Shown: positions 30,717 through 40,538 of the stretch, in pieces | Position numbering within the stretch: the first letter of the stretch is position 1 | Layout of the letters: each line of letters begins with the position of its first letter | Source of the DNA: Polynucleobacter necessarius | GTDB taxonomy: Bacteria > Pseudomonadota > Gammaproteobacteria > Burkholderiales > Burkholderiaceae | Reading direction: 5' to 3' | DNA length: 64,000 nt | Assembly (NCBI RefSeq): GCF_900095205.1 | Contig: NZ_LT606951.1 | Span: forward strand, 1,786,263 to 1,850,262 | Translations under genes and position numbers: made by a program | The notes under the pieces: generated by a model | What the model was told of the DNA's origin: nothing | Seen by the model: the letters and a program-made list of their open reading frames with translations, nothing else | The model's database searches: none

Positions 30717-32158
30717 GTTTTAGCCTCCTCTAACAAGGCCTGAACTACACGCTCCATCCGCATAAACCGTGAACCTTTTACCAAAATATTTAAGTGTTGA
30801 TTACTACCACTTGACTGTGCATGGAGTGCACCCCTCAGTTGCATGATCAAACTATCCATATCTGCAAAATGTTTTGCAGTGGATGCAATCGCCCCATCAT
30901 TCTTGCGCACCGCCTCAAATCCTTGAAGTGCAAACTGGGATTGATCTCCCAAAACAAATAACTTAGTGACTCCCTGTTCAGCAGCGTAAGCACCTACTTC
31001 CCGATGAAACTCTGACCCTTGATTGCCGACTTCGCCCATATCACCCAAAATCAACCAAGATAAATTATCTGATTGCTTCAAGGCATCAATAGCAGCCCTT
31101 ACTGAATCTGGGTTAGCGTTGTAGCTGTCATCAATTAGCGTGTGATTTAAATCGATTACTTTTGCTTGCATTCGGCCATTGACCGGTGAGAATGACTCGA
31201 GTCCTAATTTAATCTTATCGAGGCCTATGCCAGCTGCGATACCAACCGCACTAGCAGCGAGAGCATTGCGGACATTATGGCTACCCAAGGTATTTAGCTG
31301 TACGTCGATCACACCTTGTTCAGTATCAATTTGTACCTGCCCATTGCTTAATAATTTTCCAGTAACTGCAGCTGTTAACTTGGTTTGCTCTGATGACAAA
31401 ACAAAATCAATTACTTTTCTACCTGCAGCTGCTTTTTGCCAAACGCTTGCAAATTCAGAGTCAGCAGGAAATACTGCAATTCCGTCTTGTGGTAGAGAGC
31501 GAATAGCATCAGAGTGCTCTTCTGCAACTGCCTCCACCGTTGCCATGAGCTCCTGATGCTCACGTTGGGCATTATTAATCAATGCAATATTGGCTTGTGC
31601 GATTGCAGCTAACTGTGCCGTTTCTCCTGGATGATTCATACCAAGCTCAATAACAGCAAACTGATCGGTTGAACGCAATTTCAACAGTGTTAATGGCAAA
31701 CCAATATCGTTATTTAGATTGCCCTTGGTTACTAAAGTGTGATGCTCCCCCACAGCAGCCTTGAAAATTGAGGCGATCATTTCTTTAACTGTAGTCTTAC
31801 CATTGCTACCAGTAACTAAGGCTAGAGGAATAGGGTGGCTTGCTCGCCATGCTTTAGCCAAATTACCTAATCCGATGCGTGTATTTGAAACGCAAATAGC
31901 TGGTAAATCTGCTGGGCATTTATCTGCATCACTAATGAGAGCAGCTCTAGCACCAGCTTTAGCGACATCCGATAAAAAATCATGCGCATCAAAACGCTCG
32001 CCTACCAGTGCCACAAACAATTCATCACGATCAATCTGACGACTGTCTGTTCCCACCCGAGTAATAGATAACTCCTGAGCAGATTCTGCTGAAGTATTAA
32101 TGAAGATACTTCCAGGCAGCATTGCCTGCGCTTGAGCAAGGGTTATCATAACAGACAT
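30707..32158 (-). CDS. murF: UDP-N-acetylmuramoyl-tripeptide--D-alanyl-D-alanine ligase
   Basis: 483 residues from ATG 32158, chosen because it overlaps the murE stop as TGATG; an ATG nine bases later also fits. ATP-binding [27 protein letters not shown] and [16 protein letters not shown] are present. Adds D-Ala-D-Ala made by Ddl, giving the complete pentapeptide precursor. Confidence 0.96.
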   Translation of the reverse strand: MSVMITLAQAQAMLPGSIFINTSAESAQELSITRVGTDSRQIDRDELFVALVGERFDAHDFLSDVAKAGARAALISDADKCPADLPAICVSNTRIGLGNLAKAWRASHPIPLALVTGSNGKTTVKEMIASIFKAAVGEHHTLVTKGNLNNDIGLPLTLLKLRSTDQFAVIELGMNHPGETAQLAAIAQANIALINNAQREHQELMATVEAVAEEHSDAIRSLPQDGIAVFPADSEFASVWQKAAAGRKVIDFVLSSEQTKLTAAVTGKLLSNGQVQIDTEQGVIDVQLNTLGSHNVRNALAASAVGIAAGIGLDKIKLGLESFSPVNGRMQAKVIDLNHTLIDDSYNANPDSVRAAIDALKQSDNLSWLILGDMGEVGNQGSEFHREVGAYAAEQGVTKLFVLGDQSQFALQGFEAVRKNDGAIASTAKHFADMDSLIMQLRGALHAQSSGSNQHLNILVKGSRFMRMERVVQALLEEAKTCS

Positions 32159-33708
32159 CAGACACATCCTCCTGCTGCCAAGCGAATATGCTCTTGATCA
32201 GAGAAATCAAATTTCTTGCCATTGATTTCTTGGGTAGTTTCATGACCCTTACCGGCAACTAAAACGATGTCACGAATATCTGCATGACGTATTGCAGCCA
32301 TAATGGCAGCAGCCCGATCAGCAATGATTTGAACATTTTGCGAATCAGCACTCATACCGCTACGAATCATCTGCATGATGACTTGTGGATCTTCTGAACG
32401 GGGATTGTCGCTAGTAATGAGAATATGTTCTGCATTGCGCTCAGCTACAGCACCCATCAGGGGACGCTTACCAGCATCACGATCGCCACCACAACCAAAT
32501 ACACACCAAATCTTTCCGCCACGCTGATCGGCGATTGGACGTAATGCTTGCAAAGTCTTCTCAAGAGCATCCGGTGTATGAGCATAATCAACAACCGCTA
32601 ATAATCCATCGGTCTTATTATGTTTACCAAGTCGAATCAACTCCATGCGCCCTAGCACTGGATTTAATTGGCTTACTTTTTGCGCAGCTACATCACAGCT
32701 CATGCCTTGTGAAAGCAAAACCGTCCACACTGCAAGCGCATTACTTAAATTGAATTCACCTAATAATGGAATATGTAATTCGGCGCTTCCCGCCCCATCA
32801 AGCACAAAACTAGATTTGTAACCTATACCGTTCAATACAGTGTTATTTGCATGAATCCGTCGCAAGCGATCGCCAAATTTTTCAAATCCTTGGAATGCTG
32901 ATGGCGACAATGCATATGCCCAGACCTTTAGACCTTCCTTCGCCAATAAATTCATAGCTAGCTTGCGACCAAAGGCATCGTCCAAATTGATCACCGCATG
33001 CTGAAGACCAGCCAGTTGAAACAACTTAGCTTTTGCCTCAGCATAATCAGCCATACTGTCGTGGTAATCCAAATGATCTTGCGTTAAATTAGTGAACACT
33101 GCACAATGAATTTCTGTTCCAGCGATTCGCGCTTGATCCAATGCATGTGATGACACTTCCATCGCCACCTGCTTAGCACCAGCACTACGCAATTCTGCTA
33201 GCTGAGTTTGCAGCCTAGGAGCATCTGGTGTTGTGTAGCCAGTCTGAACTAATGTTCCTGGGAAGCCAGTACCCAACGTACCTAGAATAGCAGTGCGATA
33301 ATTACTAGCATCCAATGCTTGAGCAAGCCACTGAGTAATGCTAGTTTTTCCATTAGTGCCAGTGACACCAATGATATTTAATTCCTTGCTAGGATGGCCG
33401 TACCATTGAGAGCACAATTCGCCCACTTTTTCGGCAAGATTTTTTACGGCAAAGCATAGTGGATGATCTTCAATTTGACTGTCTACGCCATCAGAATCAA
33501 ACACAACAGCGGCCGCCCCATTTGCTAAAGCAGCATCAATAAATTGACGACCATCACGTAATGCATTGCCATGACCTACTTGATAGGCAAAAAAGATATC
33601 GCCAGATTGAATCTGGCGACTATCCGCACACACTTTGGCAGATGGATTCGCTAAAGTGTGTAGGTGGTCAATCAAATGATTGGTGTCTATTTTCAAAGCC
33701 ACCCTCAT
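32158..33708 (-). CDS. murE: UDP-N-acetylmuramoyl-L-alanyl-D-glutamate--2,6-diaminopimelate ligase
   Basis: 516 residues. ATP-binding VTGTNGKTSITQW, TNLTQDHLDYH and the DNPR motif (TSDNPRSEDP), which indicates meso-diaminopimelate rather than lysine. The cell wall is therefore of the usual Gram-negative A1-gamma type. Four-base overlap with ftsI, TGATG junction with murF. Confidence 0.97.
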   Translation of the reverse strand: MRVALKIDTNHLIDHLHTLANPSAKVCADSRQIQSGDIFFAYQVGHGNALRDGRQFIDAALANGAAAVVFDSDGVDSQIEDHPLCFAVKNLAEKVGELCSQWYGHPSKELNIIGVTGTNGKTSITQWLAQALDASNYRTAILGTLGTGFPGTLVQTGYTTPDAPRLQTQLAELRSAGAKQVAMEVSSHALDQARIAGTEIHCAVFTNLTQDHLDYHDSMADYAEAKAKLFQLAGLQHAVINLDDAFGRKLAMNLLAKEGLKVWAYALSPSAFQGFEKFGDRLRRIHANNTVLNGIGYKSSFVLDGAGSAELHIPLLGEFNLSNALAVWTVLLSQGMSCDVAAQKVSQLNPVLGRMELIRLGKHNKTDGLLAVVDYAHTPDALEKTLQALRPIADQRGGKIWCVFGCGGDRDAGKRPLMGAVAERNAEHILITSDNPRSEDPQVIMQMIRSGMSADSQNVQIIADRAAAIMAAIRHADIRDIVLVAGKGHETTQEINGKKFDFSDQEHIRLAAGGCV

Positions 33709-35471
33709 CGTTTCAAAACCACACGTTGGGCATTAGCGGCATGAATCTCTTCTGGACTCTTATCCTGCAATACCATTTGCTTTACTTTACTATCAGGCAA
33801 AACATTTAAGGTATGTAATGTTTTGCTCACGATTGTGGAGAATACTGGTGCTGCAACGTCACCTCCGTAATGACTTCCACCGGTAGGCTCATCAATCATT
33901 ACTGCCACCACAATTCGTGGAGCGCTAATTGGTGCTAGACCGGCAAAGTAAGCGCGATATTTATTGCCATATCCTTTTCCAACCAACTTATGTGCCGTAC
34001 CGGTTTTACCGCCCACACGAAATCCCTCAGCTTGGGCTTTAATTGCAGTTCCACCTGGCTCAGTAACTGCTTCCATCATATTGCGCATTTCAATCGCTGT
34101 TTTTGGAGAAAGTACTTTGGTACCAGACTTAAATTCTGGACTGCGCTCAATAGTTAGGGGAACTAATTCACCATCACGGGCAAAGACTGTGTATGCACGT
34201 GCAACTTGGAATAGCGATGCTGAAATTCCGTATCCAAAAGCAATCCGCGCTTGGTCGGTAGGCATCCATTTTTTGAAGGGATGAACCGTTCCCGCTACGG
34301 CGCCTGGGAAACCGATCTTAGGGGCTTGGCCTAGACCAACCGCAGTATAAAAATCCCACATCTCCTCAGGCGAAAGGTTATTCATTGCAATTTTTGCAGT
34401 ACCAATATTGCTAGACTTTTGAATAATTTGTGCAACTGTCAAATTACCGTATGGGTGCGTATCGGTAATTGGCTTGGGGCCAACTAGATATTGCGCACCA
34501 ATAACCATATTGGTCTCTGGTTTGACCAATCCTTTTTCCAGAGCAATTGCAATCGTCAAAGGCTTCATTGTGGAGCCAGGCTCAAAGGTGTCGGTCAAAA
34601 CCCGATTACGCAATTGCTCGCCTGTTAAAAACTTACGATCATTCGGGTTATAGCTCGGATAATTTGCTAAGGCCAAAATCTCACCCGTTTGCGTATCGAG
34701 AACTACTGCACCACCTGCCTTAGCATGATGTTTTTCAACAGCATCTTTTACTACGTTGTACGCTAAAAATTGAATCTTGCTATCAATAGAAAGATTGAGA
34801 TCTTTACCGTTTTGTGGCAACTGCAAGATTGCAACATCTTCAACAACACGGCCCAAACGATCAACTACCACACGCCTTTGACCAGGATGACCAGCAAGTT
34901 CATTCTCACGGGAAAGCTCCATGCCTTCCTGACCCTTATCGTTCACATTTGTAAAGCCAACTACATGAGCCATCGCTTCACCTTCTGGGTAAAAGCGACG
35001 ATATTCATTGTTCAAACTAATACCTGGGATCTCCAACTGCTTGATCTGTTGTGCGACAGCTGGGTCCACTTGACGCTTTAAGAAGATTTGCTTACGCTCC
35101 TCTTTGAGTTTCTTGCGCAACTCTGCTTCACTGATTTGTAAAAGACTGGCCAGTTTGTGTACTTTGTCAGCAGCCAAATCATCAGGCACCGTGTCGTTAT
35201 AAGCGATAACTGACTTCGCCTCGAGACTTGTAGCTATGACTTGACCATTGCGATCCAAAATCTTTCCACGACTAGCAGGCAACTCTAATTCACGTTGAGT
35301 ACCGCGTACGCCTTTTGCTTCATAGAACGCATTTCCTAGGCCCTGAATCCAAAATGCGCGTAGCAATAACATCATGAACACAAAGAATAAGAGAAATAGC
35401 ATTAAACGCGACCGCCACATGGGCAGGCGCAAAACTAAATTGGGCGTAGTAGAAAATCCGACCGGCCTCAT
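33705..35471 (-). CDS. ftsI: septal peptidoglycan transpeptidase FtsI (PBP3)
   Basis: 588 residues. One N-terminal membrane anchor (about residues 21-42, LMLFLLFFVFMMLLLRA), a dimerisation domain (ELPASRGKILDRNGQVIATS), then the transpeptidase motifs SxxK (EPGSTMKPLT), SxN (KSSNIGTAK) and KTG (VGGKTGTAHK). Crosslinks septal peptidoglycan with FtsW. Four-base overlaps with ftsL upstream and murE downstream. Confidence 0.97.
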   Translation of the reverse strand: MRPVGFSTTPNLVLRLPMWRSRLMLFLLFFVFMMLLLRAFWIQGLGNAFYEAKGVRGTQRELELPASRGKILDRNGQVIATSLEAKSVIAYNDTVPDDLAADKVHKLASLLQISEAELRKKLKEERKQIFLKRQVDPAVAQQIKQLEIPGISLNNEYRRFYPEGEAMAHVVGFTNVNDKGQEGMELSRENELAGHPGQRRVVVDRLGRVVEDVAILQLPQNGKDLNLSIDSKIQFLAYNVVKDAVEKHHAKAGGAVVLDTQTGEILALANYPSYNPNDRKFLTGEQLRNRVLTDTFEPGSTMKPLTIAIALEKGLVKPETNMVIGAQYLVGPKPITDTHPYGNLTVAQIIQKSSNIGTAKIAMNNLSPEEMWDFYTAVGLGQAPKIGFPGAVAGTVHPFKKWMPTDQARIAFGYGISASLFQVARAYTVFARDGELVPLTIERSPEFKSGTKVLSPKTAIEMRNMMEAVTEPGGTAIKAQAEGFRVGGKTGTAHKLVGKGYGNKYRAYFAGLAPISAPRIVVAVMIDEPTGGSHYGGDVAAPVFSTIVSKTLHTLNVLPDSKVKQMVLQDKSPEEIHAANAQRVVLKR

Positions 35472-35734
35472 TTAGTCTCCTTCAAATACAAAGTACGCTC
35501 AGGAGTAATGGGAGACATATGCAATTGATTGCGAGCAACGTCGCGAATCCTTGCAGACTTAGAAAGATTGTGTTGTTCATATTCCAAACGCAGCCATTCT
35601 TGATTTAATTTTCGCTCTTCAATCTGTGCACGCTCTTGCAGAATAAATAGCTTACGTGCACGCTGCTGCGCTGCCACTAGCGATAGAGCGCAAATTAACA
35701 GCAAGGCGAGCAAGGTGAATGTGGCTCTATTCAC
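35468..35734 (-). CDS. ftsL: cell division protein FtsL
   Basis: 88 residues: one membrane helix (about residues 4-22, [19 protein letters not shown]) followed by a periplasmic coiled coil rich in Q, E and R ([20 protein letters not shown]). This small bitopic protein forms the FtsQLB complex. Identified by size, topology and its fixed place between rsmH and ftsI. Confidence 0.92.
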   Translation of the reverse strand: MNRATFTLLALLLICALSLVAAQQRARKLFILQERAQIEERKLNQEWLRLEYEQHNLSKSARIRDVARNQLHMSPITPERTLYLKETK

Positions 35735-36681
35735 GCGGCTACTCCCATGCGCTTTTGAGCTACACGCATAATTGCTGAGCGAGCACGAAGATTCTCAGAA
35801 ATTTCAATATCACTTGGCTTAATACGTCCAATAATCTCAAGCGGACTTTGAGGCAAATCTCTATCGCGCACAGGCAACCCACGTGGGACTTCTACTTTTG
35901 CATGCGACTGCATAAATTGCTTCACAATTCGATCTTCTAAAGAATGGAAGCTAATCACTGCAAGTCTCGCGCCAGGCTTTAATAAGCACAAAGCCGCTTT
36001 TAAACCAAGTTCCAAGTCTTCTAACTCACGGTTTATAAAAATTCGCAGCGCTTGAAATGTTCTTGTTGCCGGATCTTGACCGACTTCACGTGTGCGTACA
36101 ACGCTTGCAACCAAATCTGCTAACTGCGTTGTAGTTTTTGGAGATAAGCCTTCCTCTCGCTTGGCCACAATAGCTTTTGCGATCTGAAATGCAAAACGCT
36201 CCTCTCCGTAAGTCTTAATCACTTGGGTGATTTCCTCCGGCGATGCCTTCTCCAACCACTCTGCTGCAGTCAAACCGTGATCGATATTCATGCGCATGTC
36301 GAGCGGACCTTCGCGACGAAATGAAAATCCTCGATGTGCTTCGTCCACTTGAGGCGAACTGATGCCCAGGTCTAACAAAATGCCATCGACTGATTCCGGT
36401 TCTGCGTATTGATCCATCTGCGCAAAACTGTCGTGCACAATTTTTAATCTGGGATCGTTGATGTTCTTGGCTACTGCAATCGCATCTAAATCCTTGTCGA
36501 AGGAAATCATGTGTGCAGAAGAATTCAACTCCTTGAGTAATGCTTGGGTGTGACCACCGCGACCAAAAGTTCCATCGATTATCAAAATTTTGTTTTTTTC
36601 GTTTTGATGTTGAATCAGTGGACCACCAATTAGCGCTGTCACCGCCTCGGCCAGCAATACTGGGCGATGAGTTATGTTCAT
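35731..36681 (-). CDS. rsmH: 16S rRNA (cytosine(1402)-N(4))-methyltransferase
   Basis: 316 residues. SAM-binding [29 protein letters not shown] and the C-terminal [15 protein letters not shown] with [15 protein letters not shown] are standard for RsmH (MraW). Methylates C1402 in the ribosomal decoding centre. Second gene of the dcw cluster, 12 bases after mraZ. Confidence 0.97.
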   Translation of the reverse strand: MNITHRPVLLAEAVTALIGGPLIQHQNEKNKILIIDGTFGRGGHTQALLKELNSSAHMISFDKDLDAIAVAKNINDPRLKIVHDSFAQMDQYAEPESVDGILLDLGISSPQVDEAHRGFSFRREGPLDMRMNIDHGLTAAEWLEKASPEEITQVIKTYGEERFAFQIAKAIVAKREEGLSPKTTTQLADLVASVVRTREVGQDPATRTFQALRIFINRELEDLELGLKAALCLLKPGARLAVISFHSLEDRIVKQFMQSHAKVEVPRGLPVRDRDLPQSPLEIIGRIKPSDIEISENLRARSAIMRVAQKRMGVAA

Positions 36682-36693
36682 GGCACCCTGTCA

Positions 36694-37125
36694 TCAAAAA
36701 TTAAATTGCTTGAGTGCTTCGGGCATGCCTTGCGCAATGGCAGCCTGCTCTTTTGCCGCGTAGGTTGCTGCATCCCACAACTCCAGGTGGCTACCCATAC
36801 CGAGCAACATCACTTCTTTTTCAATTCCTGCTGCGGAGCGTAATTCAGGGCTAACCAATATTCGACCCGCACTATCGAGATCAATTTCGGCTGCATTACC
36901 TAGAAAAATTCGGCGCCACCAATGGGCGTCCATGGGAAGCTGGGCAACCCTAGATCTGAAGGTTTCCCATTCTGGTTTAGGAAAGAGTAATAGGCATCCA
37001 TCTGGGTGTTTTGTGAGCGTGATTCGACCCTCACCCTGAACTATCAAGGCGCCACGATGCTTGGCCGGTACTGACATACGACCTTTTGCATCTAAATTGA
37101 GAGCTGACGCGCCTTGAAACACCAT
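36694..37125 (-). CDS. mraZ: transcriptional regulator MraZ
   Basis: 143 residues with two SpoVT-AbrB-like repeats, each ending near a DxxGR motif ([16 protein letters not shown] and [16 protein letters not shown]). MraZ forms a ring and represses its own operon by binding repeats just downstream of the promoter; such repeats are present here. First gene of the dcw operon, with GTGGGG of the last operator repeat serving as a plausible ribosome binding site. Confidence 0.96.
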   Translation of the reverse strand: MVFQGASALNLDAKGRMSVPAKHRGALIVQGEGRITLTKHPDGCLLLFPKPEWETFRSRVAQLPMDAHWWRRIFLGNAAEIDLDSAGRILVSPELRSAAGIEKEVMLLGMGSHLELWDAATYAAKEQAAIAQGMPEALKQFNF

Positions 37126-37129
37126 TTAC

Positions 37130-37154
37130 CCCACTTTTTCACACTTCCTCCCAC
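37130..37154 (-). promoter_or_regulatory. MraZ operator: three repeats at 10-bp spacing
   Basis: On the minus strand GTGGG (37150-37154), GTGTG (37140-37144) and GTGGG (37130-37134) recur exactly every 10 bases, 5 bases before the mraZ start codon. The published E. coli MraZ site consists of TGGG(N) repeats separated by about 5 bases, so the period matches. The first repeat overlaps the proposed -10 and the last overlaps the ribosome binding site, which suits repression. Confidence 0.75.
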
Positions 37155-37181
37155 TTTAGAGGATCGCATTAAGAGGGTCAA
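37153..37181 (-). promoter_or_regulatory. dcw operon promoter (sigma-70 type)
   Basis: On the minus strand TTGACC (37176-37181) is separated by exactly 17 bases from TAAAGT (37153-37158). This gives a good -35 and a fair -10. The expected start is near 37146, giving a leader of about 20 bases that contains the MraZ repeats. Confidence 0.65.
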
Positions 37182-37426
37182 GTGTTTTTAGGAGTTTTTT
37201 GGGAATTTCTCTAGTGTTTACAAACACTTAGCGTCATGTGTTCAGAAAATACTAATATTAAAATAGCTACTTGAAACAATGGCTTGGAAAATATACTTAA
37301 GAACAGATCTTAGCTATTCGAGTCGATAATCAATAAATATACTGTATTTATAACCAGTAATAGGTAAAAAAATATAACAAAAAATTAATAAAAAATAGAT
37401 TTGGGGGAATAAATCGAATTTCAGTT
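37182..37426. other. gene-free AT-rich spacer between coq7 and the dcw promoter
   Basis: Very AT-rich and without open frames that look coding. The only structure I see is AGTGTTT-AC-AAACACT at 37213-37228, a perfect 7-base-arm dyad about 32 bases upstream of the -35. It could be an operator for the dcw or another promoter, or chance. The tail of coq7 on the same strand enters this spacer without an obvious terminator. Confidence 0.5.
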
Positions 37427-38056
37427 TTAAATTTTGTATGCAGTGGTGGTCATTACCTTGGACATTGCCTGCATTATTTTTTGAATTGGTTCTGGCAAAT
37501 TTACACCGCCAGCATTTTTTGCGGCCTGACCATGAGTAATTTCATCAATGCGCATTTGATCAACAATGGCACGTGAACGCTCATCTTCTTTGGGCAATTT
37601 TTCGAGATGACTTTCCAAGTGATTTTCAACTTGCTTTTCCGTTTCAGCCACAAAACCTAAGCTCCACTTGTCACCCGCTAAGCCAGCTGCCAAACCGATT
37701 GCAAAGGATCCGGCATACCAAATTGGGTTGAGATAACTGGTGTGAGATCCAAGTTCTTGAAGACGAGTTTCGCACCAAGCCAAGTGATCCATTTCTTCTT
37801 GACCAGAGTGGTCTAACATCTCCTGAATTTGTGGATTTCGGGCGACTAATTTTTGCGACTGATAAAGTGCCTGCGCACAAACTTCACCAACGTGATTAAC
37901 ACGCATGAGCCCTGCTGTATGTTTACGCTCAGCAGGATCTAAACCCGAACTACCCCCAAAATCAGAACCTGGGGTTGGTCTGTGCGCATGGGCACCTCCG
38001 ACCACAGATCGAAGTGCGGTATCAAACTCCAGAATAAATCGATCTATTGGAGACAT
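37427..38056 (-). CDS. coq7: 2-polyprenyl-3-methyl-6-methoxy-1,4-benzoquinone monooxygenase
   Basis: 209 residues. The four-helix diiron motif is visible: [38 protein letters not shown] and DEITHGQAA supply the Glu and ExxH ligands. It hydroxylates demethoxyubiquinone in ubiquinone synthesis at the membrane. Ubiquinone in this organism therefore uses the oxygen-dependent Coq7 rather than UbiF at this step. Ten bases upstream on the same strand is the broken bioB. Confidence 0.94.
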   Translation of the reverse strand: MSPIDRFILEFDTALRSVVGGAHAHRPTPGSDFGGSSGLDPAERKHTAGLMRVNHVGEVCAQALYQSQKLVARNPQIQEMLDHSGQEEMDHLAWCETRLQELGSHTSYLNPIWYAGSFAIGLAAGLAGDKWSLGFVAETEKQVENHLESHLEKLPKEDERSRAIVDQMRIDEITHGQAAKNAGGVNLPEPIQKIMQAMSKVMTTTAYKI

Positions 38057-38066
38057 TTCAAAGAAA

Positions 38067-39102
38067 CTAGACCAAAACCTCTGCCTTACAGCTTTGTTTG
38101 GTCTTTAAGCCGAGCTCCGCTAATAGTTCGCGGTCTTGTTCTGCCTCTGGATTACCGATAGTGAGTAATTGCTCACCATAGAAAATAGAATTGACGCCAG
38201 CCAAGAAACGCATAGCCTGCACTGCTCTTCCAAGCTCCTGACGACCGGCCGATAGACGCACGCGGGCTTTAGGCATAGTGATTCTAGCAACTGCAATAGT
38301 TCTGACGAATTCCAATGGATCCAAGGGCTTTTGGTCGGCTAATGGTGTCCCCGCTACTGGCACTAGACGATTGATTGGGACTGATTCAGGGTATGGACTC
38401 AAGTTCGCCAAGCGAGCCAAAAATGCAGCGCGTTGCTCTCTAGATTCGCCCATACCCACAATTCCGCCGCAGCAAACTGATATACCTGCGGTACAGACAT
38501 TCGAAATCGTATCAAGTCGACCTTGATAACCCCGGGTCGAGATGACTGAGCGGTAAAAGTCTTCGCTAGTGTCAAGATTATGGTTATAAAAGTCTAAGCC
38601 GGCTTCTTGTAATGCTTGTGCCTGATCGGCCTCCAGCATCCCCAGTATAGCGCAAGTTTCAAGGCCTAGTGCTTTAACGCCCTTAATCATGGCGGTGACT
38701 TTTTCAATATCGCGATCTTTAGGCTCACGCCAAGCGGCACCCATACAGAAACGGTTAGATCCAGCGGCTTTGGCGGCCTCCAGAACTTCTTCTAAACCCA
38801 TGAGCTCCAGCCTTAACATCGGTGTCATAGCGAGCAGCCTGAGGGCAGTAACCACAGTCCTCAGGACCCCCCATTTTAATGGACAGCAAAGTTGCCAATT
38901 CCATATCACCATCAGGGAAGTAATTTTTATGAGTTTCTTGAGCTCTAAGCATTAATTCATTGAAAGGCAGCGCAAATAAGGCCTCAATTTAAGCTACTGA
39001 CCACTCTCCAGGCGCCCCAATTTCTACATTTGCACTTTGATGCAAATCAGCTTTAGATTTGAATTGGGTTAAGGGTTTTTCAACAGTTTGAGCGTCCTGC
39101 AT
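38067..39102 (-). pseudogene. bioB: biotin synthase, three lesions including loss of an Fe-S cysteine
   Basis: From ATG 39102 the frame reads [20 protein letters not shown] to EWSVA, then TAA (38989-38991), then [20 protein letters not shown] in the same frame. The radical-SAM motif should be GGCPEDCGYC but reads GGPEDCGYC: the codon for the first cysteine is gone between 38865 and 38866. A frameshift near 38803-38812 (about two bases lost) then moves to [20 protein letters not shown], which continues intact to 38067. BioB inserts sulfur into dethiobiotin and needs all three cysteines, so this gene cannot make an active enzyme even by read-through. Confidence 0.93.
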
Positions 39103-39191
39103 GGGCAAATTCCAGAAATTAGGTAGATTCAAGGCATAAACATAACAGATACAGGCCTAAATTTGGAAAAACTAGTGTTCAAATATCAAAC

Positions 39192-40538
39192 ATGAAGGTT
39201 ATTTCTGATTTAAATCAACCCTCCTCGTCGAACGCAGCCTCGCTGCCGTGTGGCATCCATGCACGCAGATAAAACAGCATGAGTCCTTTCCGCTGGTTGC
39301 TATTTCAAAAGAAAAAGGTGCGTGGCTGTATGACGAAAACGGAAATGCGCTACTCGATTCCATTAGCTCGTGGTGGACTAATTTGTTTGGTCATTCCAAT
39401 CCACGTATTAATCAAGCAATTACTGCGCAATTAGAAAAAATTGAGCATGTCATGCTGGCAGGCTTTACTCATGCCCCAGTTGTAGAACTATCTGAAAAAC
39501 TTTCTGCACTAACCAATCATCATTTAGGGCATGCCTTCTGCGCATCTGATGGTGCGTCTGCAGTGGAAATTGCTCTTAAGATGAGTCATCACTATTGGCA
39601 ACTCAATGGCCAAGCACAAAAGAAAAAATTTGTATGTCTGGAGAACGGCTATCACGGTGAGACACTCGGTGCTTTAGCGGTAACTGATGTAGCTATTTTT
39701 CGTGAAGCTTACGACTTACTATTGCAAGATGTATTTACCATTTCTTCGCCGGATGCACGCAAAGCAAAGCCTGGTGAAAGTGCCGAAGAGGTTGCTAAAC
39801 ATGCCGCCAAAGAACTTGAGAAGTTATTTACAAAAGAATATCACAATATTGCAGCCATCATTGTTGAGCCACTAGTGCAATGCGCCGGTCAAATGGCTAT
39901 GTATTCTCCTGAGCATCTTCGGCTAGTAAGAGATCTTTGCAATCGTTACGACGTACATTTCATTGCGGATGAGATTGCAGTTGGCTGTGGTAGAAGCGGT
40001 AAATTTTTTGCATGCGAACATGCGGGCATTTGGCCAGACTTCTTAACTCTCTCGAAGGGTATTAGCGGCGGCTATCTTCCGCTCTCACCTTGTCTTACCA
40101 CTGACAATATTTACCAAGCCTTTTATGGCGATCAAACCCAACAAAGATTTTTACATTCTCATTCGTACACCGGAAATCCATTAGCTTGTGCGGCTGCGCT
40201 TGCCTGTTTAGAGATTTTTGAAACCGATAAAGTATTAGAAAAAAAATATTGTGCGCGCTAAAGATTTAGCTAATTCTTTTGAGTGGGCAAAGAGCGATGC
40301 GCGAATTGAGCATTGGCGCCAACAAGTAATGATTTTGGCATTTGACGTAAAAATTGATTTCTTAAAAAATCCTAAAACGTTTGCTCGGGAAATGTTTGCC
40401 AACTGCTTGGAAAAGGGGATTTTGATTAGGCCTATTGGTAATACCGTTTATGTCATGCCTCCGTATATATTGTCGCCTAGCGAAACCATGCAGTTGGGCA
40501 CATCAGTACAAAACGCTCTTGAGAAAACATTGGCATGA
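39192..40538 (+). pseudogene. bioA: adenosylmethionine--8-amino-7-oxononanoate aminotransferase, frameshifted
   Basis: The main frame (from GTG 39248, VWHPCTQIKQHESFPLV) covers the PLP fold with DGASAVEIALKM, YHGETLGALAVTD and ADEIAVGCGRSGKFFACE, and the catalytic lysine in LTLSKGISGGYLPLS. After DKVLEK a run of eight A (40239-40246) carries one base too many; the true continuation NIVRAKDLANSFEWAKSD runs one frame over to 40538. At the 5' end LVERSLAA precedes VWHPC in frame but lacks a start codon, whereas ATG 39192 (MKVISDLNQ) is in another frame, so a second small indel near 39220 is likely. Divergent from bioB. Confidence 0.88.

Noticed and set aside
30433..32039. Plus-strand frames opposite mraY and murF (up to 125 codons)
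   Set aside because: Antisense to conserved genes in a tight operon; no protein-like features.
36215..36697. 160-codon minus-strand frame overlapping rsmH
   Set aside because: Alternative frame of rsmH with an odd residue mix; rsmH is intact and conserved.
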